Source of the DNA: Alteromonas mediterranea DE
GTDB taxonomy: Bacteria > Pseudomonadota > Gammaproteobacteria > Enterobacterales > Alteromonadaceae
Length of the DNA stretch: 64,000 bases
Direction: 5' to 3'
NCBI RefSeq assembly: GCF_000020585.3
Contig: NC_011138.3
Location: forward strand, 4,124,510-4,188,509
The translations under genes were made by a program, and so were the position numbers. Positions within the stretch are counted from its first letter, which is position 1; each line of letters begins with the position of its first letter. A model generated the notes under the pieces. The model was not told the origin of the DNA. It saw only the letters and a list, made by a program, of their open reading frames with translations, and ran no database searches. Of the stretch, positions 9,309-18,347 are shown one piece after another.

Positions 9309-9457
9309 GTTTATCTCCATATTAAAAACATTATAAAAATCAGCTAGTTTAACGTAACAGCTCTCTAAAAGGTTCACTTAACGTCGCGTGAATATCGCGC
9401 TTTCTCGTTTCCTTATCGTTCTGATTAAACGTCCAAACATCGCCAATTGGCGCCGAC

Positions 9458-9487
9458 ATAAAAAAGCTGCGTCTTCGCGCAGCTTTT
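9458..9487 (-). terminator. Terminator of the ECF sigma / DUF4097 operon
   Basis: AGCTGCG / CGCAGCT with a six-base loop, flanked by A on the left and T on the right. On the minus strand six T follow the stem, making it a good terminator for the leftward operon ending at 9575; it may work weakly in the other direction. Confidence 0.7.
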
Positions 9488-9574
9488 CTACTATCACTAC
9501 TTCTTATGATTAAGAAATATGGACTAAATTGCTTTTTTCAAGCTAAAGCTTCAATCAGACTATCTATAGCTTAT

Positions 9575-10588
9575 TCATTTTTGGTCTATTTCTATGCGGC
9601 CATGTACTGTAGAAATGTCTACGTTTGCATCACCACCGTTATGAATAAAGCGCAGCCAGCTTCCAGGTCCGTACTTAGGCTTTTGTGCTTTTTCATCGCT
9701 AATATTATTCACAATATTACCGCCTGCGTGAGTCTCGATATCAAACTGTACTGATACTCCCTTTTGGAAAACGAACTCCATTGCCCCACCAACCGAATTC
9801 GCTTTAATACTGCCATTTGCATTCAGCCCCAATTTCGCAAAGGTACGCCCATTAACCGTATTTATTTGAAGGCTATCAACATCTTGCAAAGAGAGGTCAA
9901 TTCGTCCATTCACCGTTTCTACTGACAAGTCCGGGCTACTCGATGCGATATCAAGCTTACCATTCACAGATGTAAAACTTACCGGCGTGCTTCCTTCGTG
10001 CGTAGCTTCAATATCACCGTTAACCGTTCCTGCTTCTAGCCGACCTCTAACGTTCTTTAACACAATATCGCCATTTACAGACTCAACCTCAACGCGTTCA
10101 CCAATGTTTTCAAGGGTAACGTCGCCGTTTACGACCTCTACATCTACCGCTTTGGTTATTCCTTTGGCATTTATATCTGCATTCACTGCAGTGTAGTGAA
10201 GGTCGCTCGCCGCCGGCACGTAAATAATTAGGTCATCTCCATCTCGACCTTTCTGGTACCAACTCTTTGAGTGGCGCTCTACCTCTACGTGAATAACGAC
10301 CACATCGCCGCGTTTTTCAAAAATAAACTCTTCCGTTTGATCGCCAAGTTCGCCCGTCACCCGTACCTGAGGTTTATCCCACACGCGGATATCAGCCTTC
10401 CCGTCTATGTGCTCAATATCGACTTTAGGCGATGACGATGTATCGATAGTTTTATCAACTTTTTCGCCTGCAAACGCTGCTGTGGCAAAACTTAGCAGTG
10501 TAGTAGCCAGTGCAAGCTTAGCTCCAATAGACGCGTTGAACATGTGCGTAAATGTTTCCGATAATGTATTTTTCATATTTATATTCAT
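9575..10588 (-). CDS. DUF4097-family beta-helix protein, exported
   Basis: 337 residues with a signal peptide ending ATAAFA before GEKV (about residue 41). The rest is a ladder of short beta repeats, each with V-N-G-(D/R/K)-(I/L): VNGDVTLEN, VNGDIVLKN, VNGDIEAT, VNGKLDIAS, VNGRIDLS, VNGRTFAK. This is the DUF4097 pattern (a putative adhesin-like right-handed beta solenoid), often encoded beside envelope-sensing sigma/anti-sigma genes. I chose the ATG at 10588 rather than the upstream GTG at 10639, which would run into the preceding gene. It is last in the sigma / anti-sigma operon, so it is probably a target or co-sensor of that system. Confidence 0.8.
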   Translation of the reverse strand: MNINMKNTLSETFTHMFNASIGAKLALATTLLSFATAAFAGEKVDKTIDTSSSPKVDIEHIDGKADIRVWDKPQVRVTGELGDQTEEFIFEKRGDVVVIHVEVERHSKSWYQKGRDGDDLIIYVPAASDLHYTAVNADINAKGITKAVDVEVVNGDVTLENIGERVEVESVNGDIVLKNVRGRLEAGTVNGDIEATHEGSTPVSFTSVNGKLDIASSSPDLSVETVNGRIDLSLQDVDSLQINTVNGRTFAKLGLNANGSIKANSVGGAMEFVFQKGVSVQFDIETHAGGNIVNNISDEKAQKPKYGPGSWLRFIHNGGDANVDISTVHGRIEIDQK

Positions 10589-10601
10589 CTTAAAGCCCTT
10601 A

Positions 10602-11117
10602 TTAAATTTGCTGCCACTTTGGCGCGTGCACTCGCTCAATTAAGGCAATTTGTTGTTGATATACATGATGCAGCATTTTGATTAATGCTGAGTTATCTGG
10701 ATCGTCTTTCAACGCCGCTTTAATAACATCTGCGGCATCGTCTAATTCTTTTAACTGCTCCTGCCAGTCCTGGGTAAGCGCAGGCGTACTTTGATAGCTT
10801 GCTAGCAGACTGTTTACTTGTTGCTGCTGTTGCATGCTCATTGCGTCAATCAGCGCATAGCCATCGCTTCGACTTTCATCAGCGTTAAACGCAAAGGGGG
10901 CAGCGAACCATAATACCGTGACTACGCAAACGCTTGCGGCTATCGCCATCCACTGTCTTGATGTAACCGTAGATGACGAAGCGTCATCGCTTGAAGGGGT
11001 GTCTTGAGCCGATGCTATACCTAGCTCTACACCTCGCCACAGGTCCCGCTCGGGTTGCTTCTCTTTGGATAACCCAGAAATATGCTGAGTAAGCTTTTGA
11101 TCAAAATCACTCATCAT
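10602..11117 (-). CDS. Probable anti-sigma factor, single-pass membrane protein
   Basis: 171 residues. A cytoplasmic part (about 1-53) is followed by one membrane segment (MAIAASVCVVTVLWFAAPFA, about 56-75) and a helical, Gln-rich periplasmic part. There is no HxxxCxxC zinc motif, so it is not a ZAS-type anti-sigma. The start overlaps the sigma gene's end by 11 bases, the usual arrangement for co-translated sigma/anti-sigma pairs. The role is inferred from that layout and topology rather than from sequence family. Confidence 0.7.
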   Translation of the reverse strand: MMSDFDQKLTQHISGLSKEKQPERDLWRGVELGIASAQDTPSSDDASSSTVTSRQWMAIAASVCVVTVLWFAAPFAFNADESRSDGYALIDAMSMQQQQQVNSLLASYQSTPALTQDWQEQLKELDDAADVIKAALKDDPDNSALIKMLHHVYQQQIALIERVHAPKWQQI

Positions 11118-11682
11118 CGACTCCCATAAAGCCTTTCAATAATTGCTTGGCACGGAAAAACTGCGCCTTGCTCGACCCCACTGCCATATTCAACATATTT
11201 GCAATATCTTCGTGGCGGTAACCTTCAAGGGCGTGCAGTACGAACACCATTCTTGCCCTTTCGGGAAAGCGAATAACCAATGCTTCTAAATCTATGTCAG
11301 TACTGCTGCTTTGTGCTGTCATCTCACTGATACCGCTACTCTCTAAATTGAACATGCGTTGCACCCAGCCCTTTTGCTTGCGCATGTAAGAAATAGTGAT
11401 GTTTGCGGTTACGCTGTGCAGCCACGTAGAAAACTGACTTTGCCCATCAAAGTTATTCAGTTTTCTCCAAAGCTGAATGAAGACCTCTTGCGCGGCATCT
11501 TCTGCCATCCCTTTTTCACCGGTAAGCCGATAACACAATGCGTATACGCGCCCAATATGCTCATCGTAAAGTGCTCTAAACGCGTGTTTATCGCCACTTT
11601 TCGCTTTTAATATCAGCTCATTTTCGCTTTTGTTACCGAACACCACATTGGCGTGTACAACACGTTGTTGTGTGTGTTCCAT
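11107..11682 (-). CDS. ECF-family RNA polymerase sigma factor
   Basis: 191 residues with region 2 (FRALYDEHIGRVYALCYRLT and AEDAAQEVFIQLWRKL) and region 4 (FVLHALEGYRHEDIANMLN, then VGSSKAQFFRAK) joined by a short linker, as expected for an ECF sigma factor. The ATG at 11682 is preferred over an upstream in-frame start at 11718 because the family begins near here and a weak AGAG lies upstream. It heads an operon with an anti-sigma factor and a DUF4097 protein. An ECF-type promoter at 11736-11762 suggests autoregulation. Confidence 0.9.
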   Translation of the reverse strand: MEHTQQRVVHANVVFGNKSENELILKAKSGDKHAFRALYDEHIGRVYALCYRLTGEKGMAEDAAQEVFIQLWRKLNNFDGQSQFSTWLHSVTANITISYMRKQKGWVQRMFNLESSGISEMTAQSSSTDIDLEALVIRFPERARMVFVLHALEGYRHEDIANMLNMAVGSSKAQFFRAKQLLKGFMGVDDE

Positions 11683-11735
11683 TATTTTCTCTTTGTTATT
11701 CGTGGTGCCGATTAGCACTTGTTAGTGTTATAAGG

Positions 11736-11762
11736 TTAGTCGTACCCTATAGTAGAAAGGTT
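11736..11762 (-). promoter_or_regulatory. ECF-type promoter of the sigma operon
   Basis: Read on the minus strand: AACCTTT, then CGACTAA, with 16 bases between AACC and CGAC. This is the usual layout for ECF sigma promoters and lies about 54 bases before the sigma start codon. Which sigma uses it is inference; the adjacent one is the obvious candidate. Confidence 0.5.
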
Positions 11763-11794
11763 TAAATAGACAAAAATATTTTTGGGGAGAGACC

Positions 11795-12439
11795 ATGTTG
11801 CCTACCTTTAGTGTTGACGCCTTATTTGCCGGAAAGCCAAAGCCACTGGGCCCTCGCGGAGCCCCAAGCAGCATTGTCAAAAGCCCGGTTAACTCGCTTA
11901 CGGTTCACATAGATCGAACCAATGAAGACCAACAAGCTAATACACGCCTTCACGGAGGACCTGAAAAGGTACTGCATCAATTCAACCCAACCAATTATCT
12001 TACATTAAGAAAACATTTCCCTGAGGGCGACTTCTCATTAGGAAGTATTGGCGAAAATATAAGTGTAGAGGGCATGGACGATGCCACCGTTTATATCGGC
12101 GATATCTGGAAATTTGGCGACGTTGAGTTACAAGTCAGTGCGCCTCGGGCACCTTGCAGTAAGATTTCTCAGCGTTTTAACATTCCGAATTTAGACAGAT
12201 TTGTGGGCGAGCGCGGTATTACTGGTTGGTACTACCGTGTTATTAAAACAGGGGCTATTCACGTGGGTGACGAGGTAACGTTGCTTCACCGTGAAGACGA
12301 CACCGTTAACATTCACACTTTAATGCAGTGTGCTCACACCAAAGCCGACAAAGCACTCGCTGGAAAGCTGGCTCAACTCACTGTTCTGGATGATGAATGG
12401 CGTGAGAAGTGCGCGAAAATCGTGCTTAAGGCGCGTTAG
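11795..12439 (+). CDS. yiiM: MOSC-domain protein, YiiM family
   Basis: 214 residues. YiiM-type MOSC proteins bind molybdenum cofactor and reduce N-hydroxylated compounds such as 6-hydroxylaminopurine. Seen here: the N-terminal LGPRGAPSSIVKSPV stretch, HIDRTNEDQQANTRLHGGPE, GENISVEGMD, and the cofactor-binding cysteine in SAPRAPCSKISQRF, then GITGWYYRV. The ATG at 11795 has GGGGAGAG just upstream. It is divergent from the ECF sigma operon and converges with the next gene, with a 14-base antiparallel overlap at the stop codons. Confidence 0.85.
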   Translation: MLPTFSVDALFAGKPKPLGPRGAPSSIVKSPVNSLTVHIDRTNEDQQANTRLHGGPEKVLHQFNPTNYLTLRKHFPEGDFSLGSIGENISVEGMDDATVYIGDIWKFGDVELQVSAPRAPCSKISQRFNIPNLDRFVGERGITGWYYRVIKTGAIHVGDEVTLLHREDDTVNIHTLMQCAHTKADKALAGKLAQLTVLDDEWREKCAKIVLKAR

Positions 12440-12872
12440 TCGAGTGCTTTGGACTATAGGTATATAAGGAGTACCTTTCATTATCTTCGTTATCAATGTG
12501 ATAGTGCGAATCTGTGTCCAATATTGGTGATAGTTCATTCTCTAAGCGGTAGAGAATGGGCTCTAATTTTGAAGGCGTGTTTACATACACCCAAAGCCTG
12601 CAGCTTTTTTCGTGACAATCAAGATAATATCCCACATCTGCCTCAACGTAGGATGTGAAAATTTGGTTGAGTGTATTTTTCACCATGGTGCGCTGATAGT
12701 TTTTAGACACTCGGTACTCTAGGTTCATAGTGCAATTGTCTAAGCATGCAGTGAAAGGCGCAGGCGCACGGGTAGGGTTTTGGCTAGAAAAGTGTATAAA
12801 AATCCCAGCGTAGGCGCATAAAGTCACCGAAAACACAATTAACGCCGCAGTTCTAAACTTTAACAAATTCAA
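12426..12872 (-). CDS. Hypothetical membrane-anchored protein
   Basis: 148 residues with one N-terminal membrane segment (about residues 8-29) and a small probably periplasmic domain holding four cysteines in two pairs (CLDNC and CHEKSC). No family recognised. It may be co-transcribed with the metallo-beta-lactamase-fold lipoprotein upstream on the same strand, 80 bases away. The 3' end overlaps the convergent MOSC gene. Confidence 0.6.
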   Translation of the reverse strand: MNLLKFRTAALIVFSVTLCAYAGIFIHFSSQNPTRAPAPFTACLDNCTMNLEYRVSKNYQRTMVKNTLNQIFTSYVEADVGYYLDCHEKSCRLWVYVNTPSKLEPILYRLENELSPILDTDSHYHIDNEDNERYSLYTYSPKHSTNAP

Positions 12873-12952
12873 CCCCTGAATATAAAAGCATTCCTTATTA
12901 GATTAAAGAATAACCACTCCGTTAGAGCTACGCAAGATTATCTTGTGAACTG

Positions 12953-14044
12953 TTAAAAAGACACCTGCCCGCCTTCATTTAGAATAACCCACGGTATTGT
13001 TGTATTTAGCTGTTGCTTCATTTTCATCAATCGAAATAGCGCAGAATGCGAGGTTTTATCTCCCATCATCCAACTAGCATTTCCAAAGCCCCAAGGCACG
13101 ACGACTTTACAGCCAAGGTCTTGGGAAGCAACAATAGCGTCCTCTGGCGTGGTGTGAACCTTGCGATACCATTTAGGTGAGGTTTCGCTGAAATAAGACG
13201 CTATGGGTAACAGGCAAACATCTATGTCACCAAAGCGGGCTTTAATATCTTTGAAATGTGGTGAATACCCTGTATCCCCCGCAAAGAACAAAGTATTCCC
13301 TTCATGTTCAAAGACCCAACCGCCCCACAATGTTGCATTGTCATCCTCGTATAAATAGGGCACCCAAATCCGGTTACTGAAGTGATGAGCGGGCACAAAA
13401 TGTATAGCGGTTTTGCCGGTTTTTTTACTCGTATACCACGCCATCTCTTTAATCGTATAGCCTCTATTAGGGAAGTGCTCTGCGAAACCTAACGGAACAA
13501 GATACTCGGGCTTTGTGCCTAATTCGGCAATATCGGCTTTATTAAAATGATCATAGTGTATATGAGAATAAACCACAGCATCGGTTTGTGCGAGTTTGTC
13601 TTCACCTACCTCAGCGGGTTCGTTGCGGCTGAACCCCTCCGCCAATCGAAAAGCCCAATTAACGGGCCAATCAAACTGCCCAAACACAGGGTCGATAAGT
13701 ATTTGCTCACCACTTGCGGTGTTAAGTAAAAAACTAGCGTGCCCTAACCAGGTAACGTTAAAGCCGGTGTGCGAGTTCACTGTCGGGTTGTTGCCAACGA
13801 ACTGACAATTTTGCATGTCGCTTTCACATTCAATATCGGCAGACGCTGGGTAGCAATCTTCAGTACACGTGACAGGATAAGCCATGAAGCTGTCGTACAT
13901 ATTACTAAATCTATCCTCGTACCCGCTTTCATCGGTGTAAACGACTATCGCATTGCTATCATCAACTCTTGTTATTCGATTAGGTGTTGCACACCCAGCT
14001 AGCATGCAGATTGATATAAAAAAGATGGCGATATACTGCTTCAC
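12953..14044 (-). CDS. Metallo-beta-lactamase-fold lipoprotein hydrolase
   Basis: 363 residues. The lipobox MLAGC near residue 18 marks a lipoprotein. A metallo-beta-lactamase fold follows: TWLGHASFLL, the metal motif SHIHYDH (about residues 160-166), the later AHHFSNR and GDTGYSPHF histidine and aspartate ligands. This layout is the UlaG / NAPE-PLD-like branch, whose members cut phosphodiesters or lactones. An 80-residue cysteine-bearing insert between the lipobox and the fold (about 20-95) is unusual. Substrate unknown. Confidence 0.85.
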   Translation of the reverse strand: MKQYIAIFFISICMLAGCATPNRITRVDDSNAIVVYTDESGYEDRFSNMYDSFMAYPVTCTEDCYPASADIECESDMQNCQFVGNNPTVNSHTGFNVTWLGHASFLLNTASGEQILIDPVFGQFDWPVNWAFRLAEGFSRNEPAEVGEDKLAQTDAVVYSHIHYDHFNKADIAELGTKPEYLVPLGFAEHFPNRGYTIKEMAWYTSKKTGKTAIHFVPAHHFSNRIWVPYLYEDDNATLWGGWVFEHEGNTLFFAGDTGYSPHFKDIKARFGDIDVCLLPIASYFSETSPKWYRKVHTTPEDAIVASQDLGCKVVVPWGFGNASWMMGDKTSHSALFRLMKMKQQLNTTIPWVILNEGGQVSF

Positions 14045-14310
14045 GTGCTTTAGTCCCTTAATTCTTCGCTCATAAAAGCTTTGTGACGGAAGTCCACAGT
14101 CTAAACAGTAAGTTGCAATTCACCACCCATTATTTGTAACAAGCCAATAAGAAGGTATCGTTGAGTGTAATTGAGTGGAAGAGTGAGTAGTGACGACTTG
14201 TCTATTTAGATAGTTGATTTGCAGAAAGCACTTTTAAAATTGTCTACCAATATACTTTCGCTTTACCCTTATTTTTAAGCAACAAGATACTCGACATGAA
14301 ATTTAGGCCA

Positions 14311-14340
14311 AAAAAAAGCCGCTCGAAGAGCGGCTTTTTT
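14311..14340 (-). terminator. Terminator of the rpsF-rpsR-rplI operon
   Basis: Long stem AAGCCGCTC / GAGCGGCTT with a GAA loop, flanked by A on the left and T on the right, so it terminates in either direction. It lies 15 bases after the rplI stop codon. Confidence 0.9.
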
Positions 14341-14355
14341 CAAATACGTCAGCGA

Positions 14356-14808
14356 TTACGCTTCAGCAATGATGATCACTTTAATTGAAGTGATAACGTC
14401 AGAGTGAAGTTGTAAGTCGATGTCATACTCACCAGTCTCACGAAGAGTACCAGTAGGTAGTTTAACTTCTGCTTTTTGTACTTCAACGCCAGCTGCAGTG
14501 ATTGCATCAGCGATGTCACGAGTACCAACAGAGCCAAATAGTTTACCTTCGTCACCAGCAGGAGCTGCGATTGTAACTTCAGCAAGCTCAGCAACTTTTT
14601 CAGCGCGTGCGTTTGCAGCAGCTAGTTGCTCAGCGATCTTCGCTTCAAGTTCAGCACGACGTGCTTCGAACTTTTCAACGTTGTCTTTAGTTGCAGGAAC
14701 CGCTTTACCCTGTGGGAAAAGGAAGTTACGAGCGTAACCAGACTTAACAGTCACTTGGTCGCCCAGGCCGCCAAGGTTGGCGATTTTATCTAGTAGGATG
14801 ATATTCAT
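14356..14808 (-). CDS. rplI: 50S ribosomal protein L9
   Basis: 150 residues with the N-terminal L9 signature [19 protein letters not shown] and [15 protein letters not shown], a long alpha-helix rich in Ala/Glu/Lys, and a C-terminal rRNA-binding domain. L9 binds domain V of 23S rRNA and helps keep reading frame. It is last in the rpsF-rpsR-rplI operon. Confidence 0.98.
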   Translation of the reverse strand: MNIILLDKIANLGGLGDQVTVKSGYARNFLFPQGKAVPATKDNVEKFEARRAELEAKIAEQLAAANARAEKVAELAEVTIAAPAGDEGKLFGSVGTRDIADAITAAGVEVQKAEVKLPTGTLRETGEYDIDLQLHSDVITSIKVIIIAEA

Positions 14809-14834
14809 CTTAGCTAACCCTTATATTCGCCAAA

Positions 14835-15062
14835 TTACTTGTGTGAATCAGTGTACGGAAGCAACGCAAGAAAACGTGCGCGCTTGATCGCAGAAGACAG
14901 CTGACGCTGATATTTTGCGCTTGTACCAGTAATACGGCTAGGGACAATTTTACCGCTCTCAGTGATGTAGTTCTTAAGAGTAGCGATATCTTTGTAATCA
15001 ATCTCAGTCACACCTTCTGCAGTGAAACGGCAGAACTTACGACGTCTGAAAAAACGAGCCAT
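14835..15062 (-). CDS. rpsR: 30S ribosomal protein S18
   Basis: 75 residues: [18 protein letters not shown] start, then the conserved [20 protein letters not shown] and RITGT motifs. S18 pairs with S6 on the 30S platform. It begins 12 bases after rpsF; the priB gene that separates them in enterobacteria is absent. Confidence 0.98.
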   Translation of the reverse strand: MARFFRRRKFCRFTAEGVTEIDYKDIATLKNYITESGKIVPSRITGTSAKYQRQLSSAIKRARFLALLPYTDSHK

Positions 15063-15073
15063 GGGTGATCTCC

Positions 15074-15475
15074 TTAAGCGTTGTCTTCAGTGGTTTCAGT
15101 TTTCTTTTCTGCGCGTTCTTGGCGAGGTGCAGAATCGTCACGACGCTCACGACGAGGCTCTTCTTTCATCATTGGAGAAGGCTCAGTCACAGCAGTCTTA
15201 GTGCGCATTACCATGTTACGTAGGATCACGTCGTTGAAACGGAAAGCATTTTCCAGTTCGTCAACAGCTTCTGCAGTCGCTTCAGCGTTGATTAGTACGT
15301 AGTGGGCTTTGTGCAGCTTTTCAATTGGGTAAGCCAGTTGACGACGGCCCCAATCTTCTAAACGATGAACTTGACCACCGTCTTGCTTAAGAATTGTAGT
15401 ATAACGCTCGATCATACCAGGTACTTGTTCACTCTGATCAGGGTGAACCATAAATACGATTTCGTAATGACGCAT
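15074..15475 (-). CDS. rpsF: 30S ribosomal protein S6
   Basis: 133 residues. The S6 fold begins [18 protein letters not shown] and includes the [20 protein letters not shown] stretch. The C-terminus is an Arg/Glu-rich tail like that of E. coli S6, which is extended by glutamates there. First gene of the operon. Confidence 0.98.
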   Translation of the reverse strand: MRHYEIVFMVHPDQSEQVPGMIERYTTILKQDGGQVHRLEDWGRRQLAYPIEKLHKAHYVLINAEATAEAVDELENAFRFNDVILRNMVMRTKTAVTEPSPMMKEEPRRERRDDSAPRQERAEKKTETTEDNA

Positions 15476-15559
15476 TATAGCTCCTTACGGTTGTAGCCTC
15501 GACAGTACAGCCGACTGTATGGAGACAAGGAACGAGTTAGGTTGGCTGTAAGGGCGCGC

Positions 15560-15588
15560 ATTATACGTGCACTGGCGCAATTGCACAA
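15560..15588 (-). promoter_or_regulatory. rpsF operon promoter
   Basis: On the minus strand: TTGTGC, a 17-base spacer, and a perfect TATAAT (15565-15560). It lies about 85 bases before rpsF, leaving a leader long enough for ribosomal-protein autoregulation. Confidence 0.75.
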
Positions 15589-15616
15589 GTGTTAATCAAC
15601 CAGTGCGTTTTCAGGC

Positions 15617-16843
15617 TTAGCTTTCGAAAATATTTGAAGAAACGGTTTGCAAGGGGAAACGCAGCGTGAATTCCGTACCATTGTAGTCAGAATTAACCCC
15701 CAACGTACCCTTGTGGGCTTTTGCTATCTCTGACGCTATAAATAAACCTAATCCTAAACCTTCATTCTGCCTATTGCTTTCTTTACGCCAAAACGGTTGA
15801 AATAAACGAGCCTTAGATTCATCAGAAATGGGCGTGCCGCTGTTTTGTACACTAAGAATGAAATCGTTGCTATTGGTTAGAACCTTCACGTAAACAGGGT
15901 ATGACATATCGCCATGAATTAACGCGTTTTTTAATAGGTTAGATAGTAATTGGCAAATCCGTTTGTCATCACAAATTAACGGGCGCGTTATATCAACATG
16001 AATACGTATTGAGCTTTTGGGGTAAGCGGTGGCCAACTCTTCTACGGTATAATTTATCTGCTGACTAAGGTTATTAGATACTGCTAATTTGACCGGTAAG
16101 CCCTGCCCTACTCTGGTGTGCGTAAAATCCATCGTATCTTCTATCAAGCGCGACATTCTCTGCACGCTATTTTTCATGCGAGATACCGCTTTAAAAACCG
16201 GTACTTGTACCGTACTTGCAACCTCACTGTCTTTGATTAGGTCATCTAGAAAGCTTATACCAATTTGAATAGAAGACAGAGGCGTGCGGATATCGTGGCC
16301 TAGAATGGCGATATACTGCTCTTGCAGACGAGCCATATTTTTTGCGTCACTAAGCTGCGTAAGCGTTTGCTCAATATGATCGTTCAACAATATTTGATTG
16401 GATATCAGTTTCGCAAAAGCACTGACTTGGCCGTGAACCGCCTCGGTTCGCAGCTCACGGGGCTCAGGGTCTAGCCCACATAATGTGCCAAAGAATTCAC
16501 CTTTCGCATCGTAAAGAGGATAGGAGAAATAGCTTTCAAACCCGTACATAATAGGAATAGGGTTTTCACGATATTCATTATCTGCAGACGCATGATTGAT
16601 GACAATTTCTTTTCTGTTTGCCCGAACCGTTCGACAAAATGTGGTTTCTATTTCTAATTCATCGCCAGGCGACAGCCCAAACTCAGCATTGTCTAATACT
16701 GAGCACATAGTCCACGCCTCTTCAGTTACTCTGGCTACACAGATAAACCGTAAACGAAGCGTACTGGCTAAGATTTCCATAATATGCGGTATTGCTTCAA
16801 TTGCGTTTATAGCTTGAATATCGCGCTGAATTGCTTCGTTCAT
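15617..16843 (-). CDS. GAF-domain sensor histidine kinase
   Basis: 408 residues. A GAF domain (about 12-160, with SYPLYDAKGEFFGTLCGLD) is followed by a histidine-kinase core: the phospho-acceptor in ILGHDIRTPLSS (about residue 180), an N box (LLSNLLKNALIHG), and G boxes (GLGLGLFIASEIAKAH). No membrane segment, so it is cytosolic. The ATG at 16843 has AAGG eight bases upstream, better than the ATG at 16849. No response regulator is nearby; it may feed an unlinked one. Confidence 0.88.
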   Translation of the reverse strand: MNEAIQRDIQAINAIEAIPHIMEILASTLRLRFICVARVTEEAWTMCSVLDNAEFGLSPGDELEIETTFCRTVRANRKEIVINHASADNEYRENPIPIMYGFESYFSYPLYDAKGEFFGTLCGLDPEPRELRTEAVHGQVSAFAKLISNQILLNDHIEQTLTQLSDAKNMARLQEQYIAILGHDIRTPLSSIQIGISFLDDLIKDSEVASTVQVPVFKAVSRMKNSVQRMSRLIEDTMDFTHTRVGQGLPVKLAVSNNLSQQINYTVEELATAYPKSSIRIHVDITRPLICDDKRICQLLSNLLKNALIHGDMSYPVYVKVLTNSNDFILSVQNSGTPISDESKARLFQPFWRKESNRQNEGLGLGLFIASEIAKAHKGTLGVNSDYNGTEFTLRFPLQTVSSNIFES

Positions 16844-17033
16844 TGCCATTACCTTTAAAGAAGTCCTTTTTATGGAATACGGTCAAGATTCAAGCCCGCC
16901 CCTATATACTTAATTTCCTCAGCTTACATAAGCATTCTGAAGCGTAACGTGTAAATGTGACAAGTTCACACAGCCTAGACTAAAGTATAATACGCTACCT
17001 TCGGACTAAATTTAACCTAAACATTCCCCTTAA

Positions 17034-17053
17034 TACTGTTTATTTATACAGTT
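17034..17053 (+). promoter_or_regulatory. LexA (SOS) box before yebG
   Basis: TACTGTTTATTTATACAGTT fits the gammaproteobacterial LexA consensus CTGT-N8-ACAG with an AT-rich centre. It is about 46 bases before the yebG start codon. A second compact palindrome, GCTGTACAGT, follows at about 17058 but lacks the N8 spacer. Confidence 0.85.
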
Positions 17054-17098
17054 AAATGCTGTACAGTTTTTATGTCTTTAACTAATGGGGGACCTACC

Positions 17099-17386
17099 AT
17101 GGCCATTACCACACAATATGTTGTTACGCACAAAGGGGTAGAGAAATTGGTAACTACCGATAAAAAAGAGGCTGATCAGTACGACAAAATGCTCGATGCA
17201 GCAGACAACTTAGCTGATTACATTCAGGCTAAAGGTATCAAATTAGACGATAGCACTGTGGAAGAGCTCACTATTATGCTGTCGAAGAACAAAGATAAAA
17301 TTAGCAAAATCTTTAAAGGCGCAACGGCAGAAAGCGTGTTAGAAGATGAGAGCGCCGAAGTGGTAAAGCTTCAAGCTAATGGCTAA
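17099..17386 (+). CDS. yebG: SOS-induced protein YebG
   Basis: 95 residues. The YebG family is LexA-regulated in E. coli; its molecular role is not settled. The N-terminus (ITTQYVVTHKGVEKLVTT) and KKEADQYDKMLDAADNLADY match the family by eye. The frame is open further up, to 17072, but the ATG at 17099 gives the family-like start and has GGGGGA upstream. A clear LexA box precedes it. Confidence 0.9.
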   Translation: MAITTQYVVTHKGVEKLVTTDKKEADQYDKMLDAADNLADYIQAKGIKLDDSTVEELTIMLSKNKDKISKIFKGATAESVLEDESAEVVKLQANG

Positions 17387-17582
17387 CATTCCTTAAGCTA
17401 ACTTGCCTAACACGTCGTTATAATGAGCAAATAACAAGAGCAAGCGCCGCTTTGCCCAAATGCTATTTGATACAATTGTGATTTGATAGCATTACTTCAA
17501 AGCGGTAACTTGCTTTTAGTACAAGTGAGCGCATCGTTTGCTTTTGCAATATATAACAACAAAGACCTAGGTTGGGCTTAGC

Positions 17583-18347
17583 GTGAATATAATAAATAAT
17601 AAGAGCGCTCTTACTCAGTGTAAAAGCGCCATTGAAGTTAGTCATGTAAACTTTGCGTATTCGAAAGAAAGCACTCCGATACTCAATATTGAAAAATGGC
17701 AAGTATCACGCGGTGAGCATGTGTTTCTTTCCGGCCCGTCTGGTAGCGGAAAAAGTACGTTACTGAATTTACTTTGTGGCACCCTTACTCCAACGGCAGG
17801 CAGCATTGCCTTGCTAGGACAGCCGTTCTCGTCTTTATCTAATCGACAAAGAGACAAGTTTAGAGCACGTAATATTGGTGTGGTATTTCAGCAGTTCAAT
17901 CTCATCCCCTACCTCTCGGTTGCACAAAACATTAGCGCAGCCGCGTATTTCTCAGGTAAAGGCAATAGTAGCCAAAAGGTTCTGGCTAATACCTGTGAGT
18001 TACTTGATAGGTTACAGCTACCTTCCCATGTTTTACATGCCAAAGCTGATGCACTAAGTATTGGACAGCAGCAGCGTGTGGCAATAGCCCGTGCGCTTAT
18101 CAATAGTCCTCAACTATTAATTGTGGACGAGCCAACATCAGCGCTTGATGCAGATGCCCGTGACAGTTTTATGGCATTACTGAAAGAGGTCGCTAGTGAC
18201 AGCACCATGATATTTGTAAGTCATGATAACGCGATGGAACGCTATTTTGACCGCCATTTTCGTATTTCTGAACTAAGCCTCCCATCAACGACACAACCAC
18301 CGCACGCAGTAAAGCATACAAGCAAACCTAAGCAGGAGAGCCTGTAA
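17583..18347 (+). CDS. ABC transporter ATP-binding protein (MacB/LolD type)
   Basis: 254 residues. Walker A GPSGSGKST (about residues 50-58), Q-loop FQQFNLIPYLSV, signature LSIGQQQRVAIARAL (serine-isoleucine variant of LSGGQ), Walker B LLIVDEPTSALD and the H-loop (FVSHD). The start is a GTG at 17583. Its stop codon overlaps the permease ATG by one base. MacB/LolD-type ATPases usually power lipoprotein, peptide or mechanotransmission systems rather than simple import. Confidence 0.92.
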   Translation: MNIINNKSALTQCKSAIEVSHVNFAYSKESTPILNIEKWQVSRGEHVFLSGPSGSGKSTLLNLLCGTLTPTAGSIALLGQPFSSLSNRQRDKFRARNIGVVFQQFNLIPYLSVAQNISAAAYFSGKGNSSQKVLANTCELLDRLQLPSHVLHAKADALSIGQQQRVAIARALINSPQLLIVDEPTSALDADARDSFMALLKEVASDSTMIFVSHDNAMERYFDRHFRISELSLPSTTQPPHAVKHTSKPKQESL

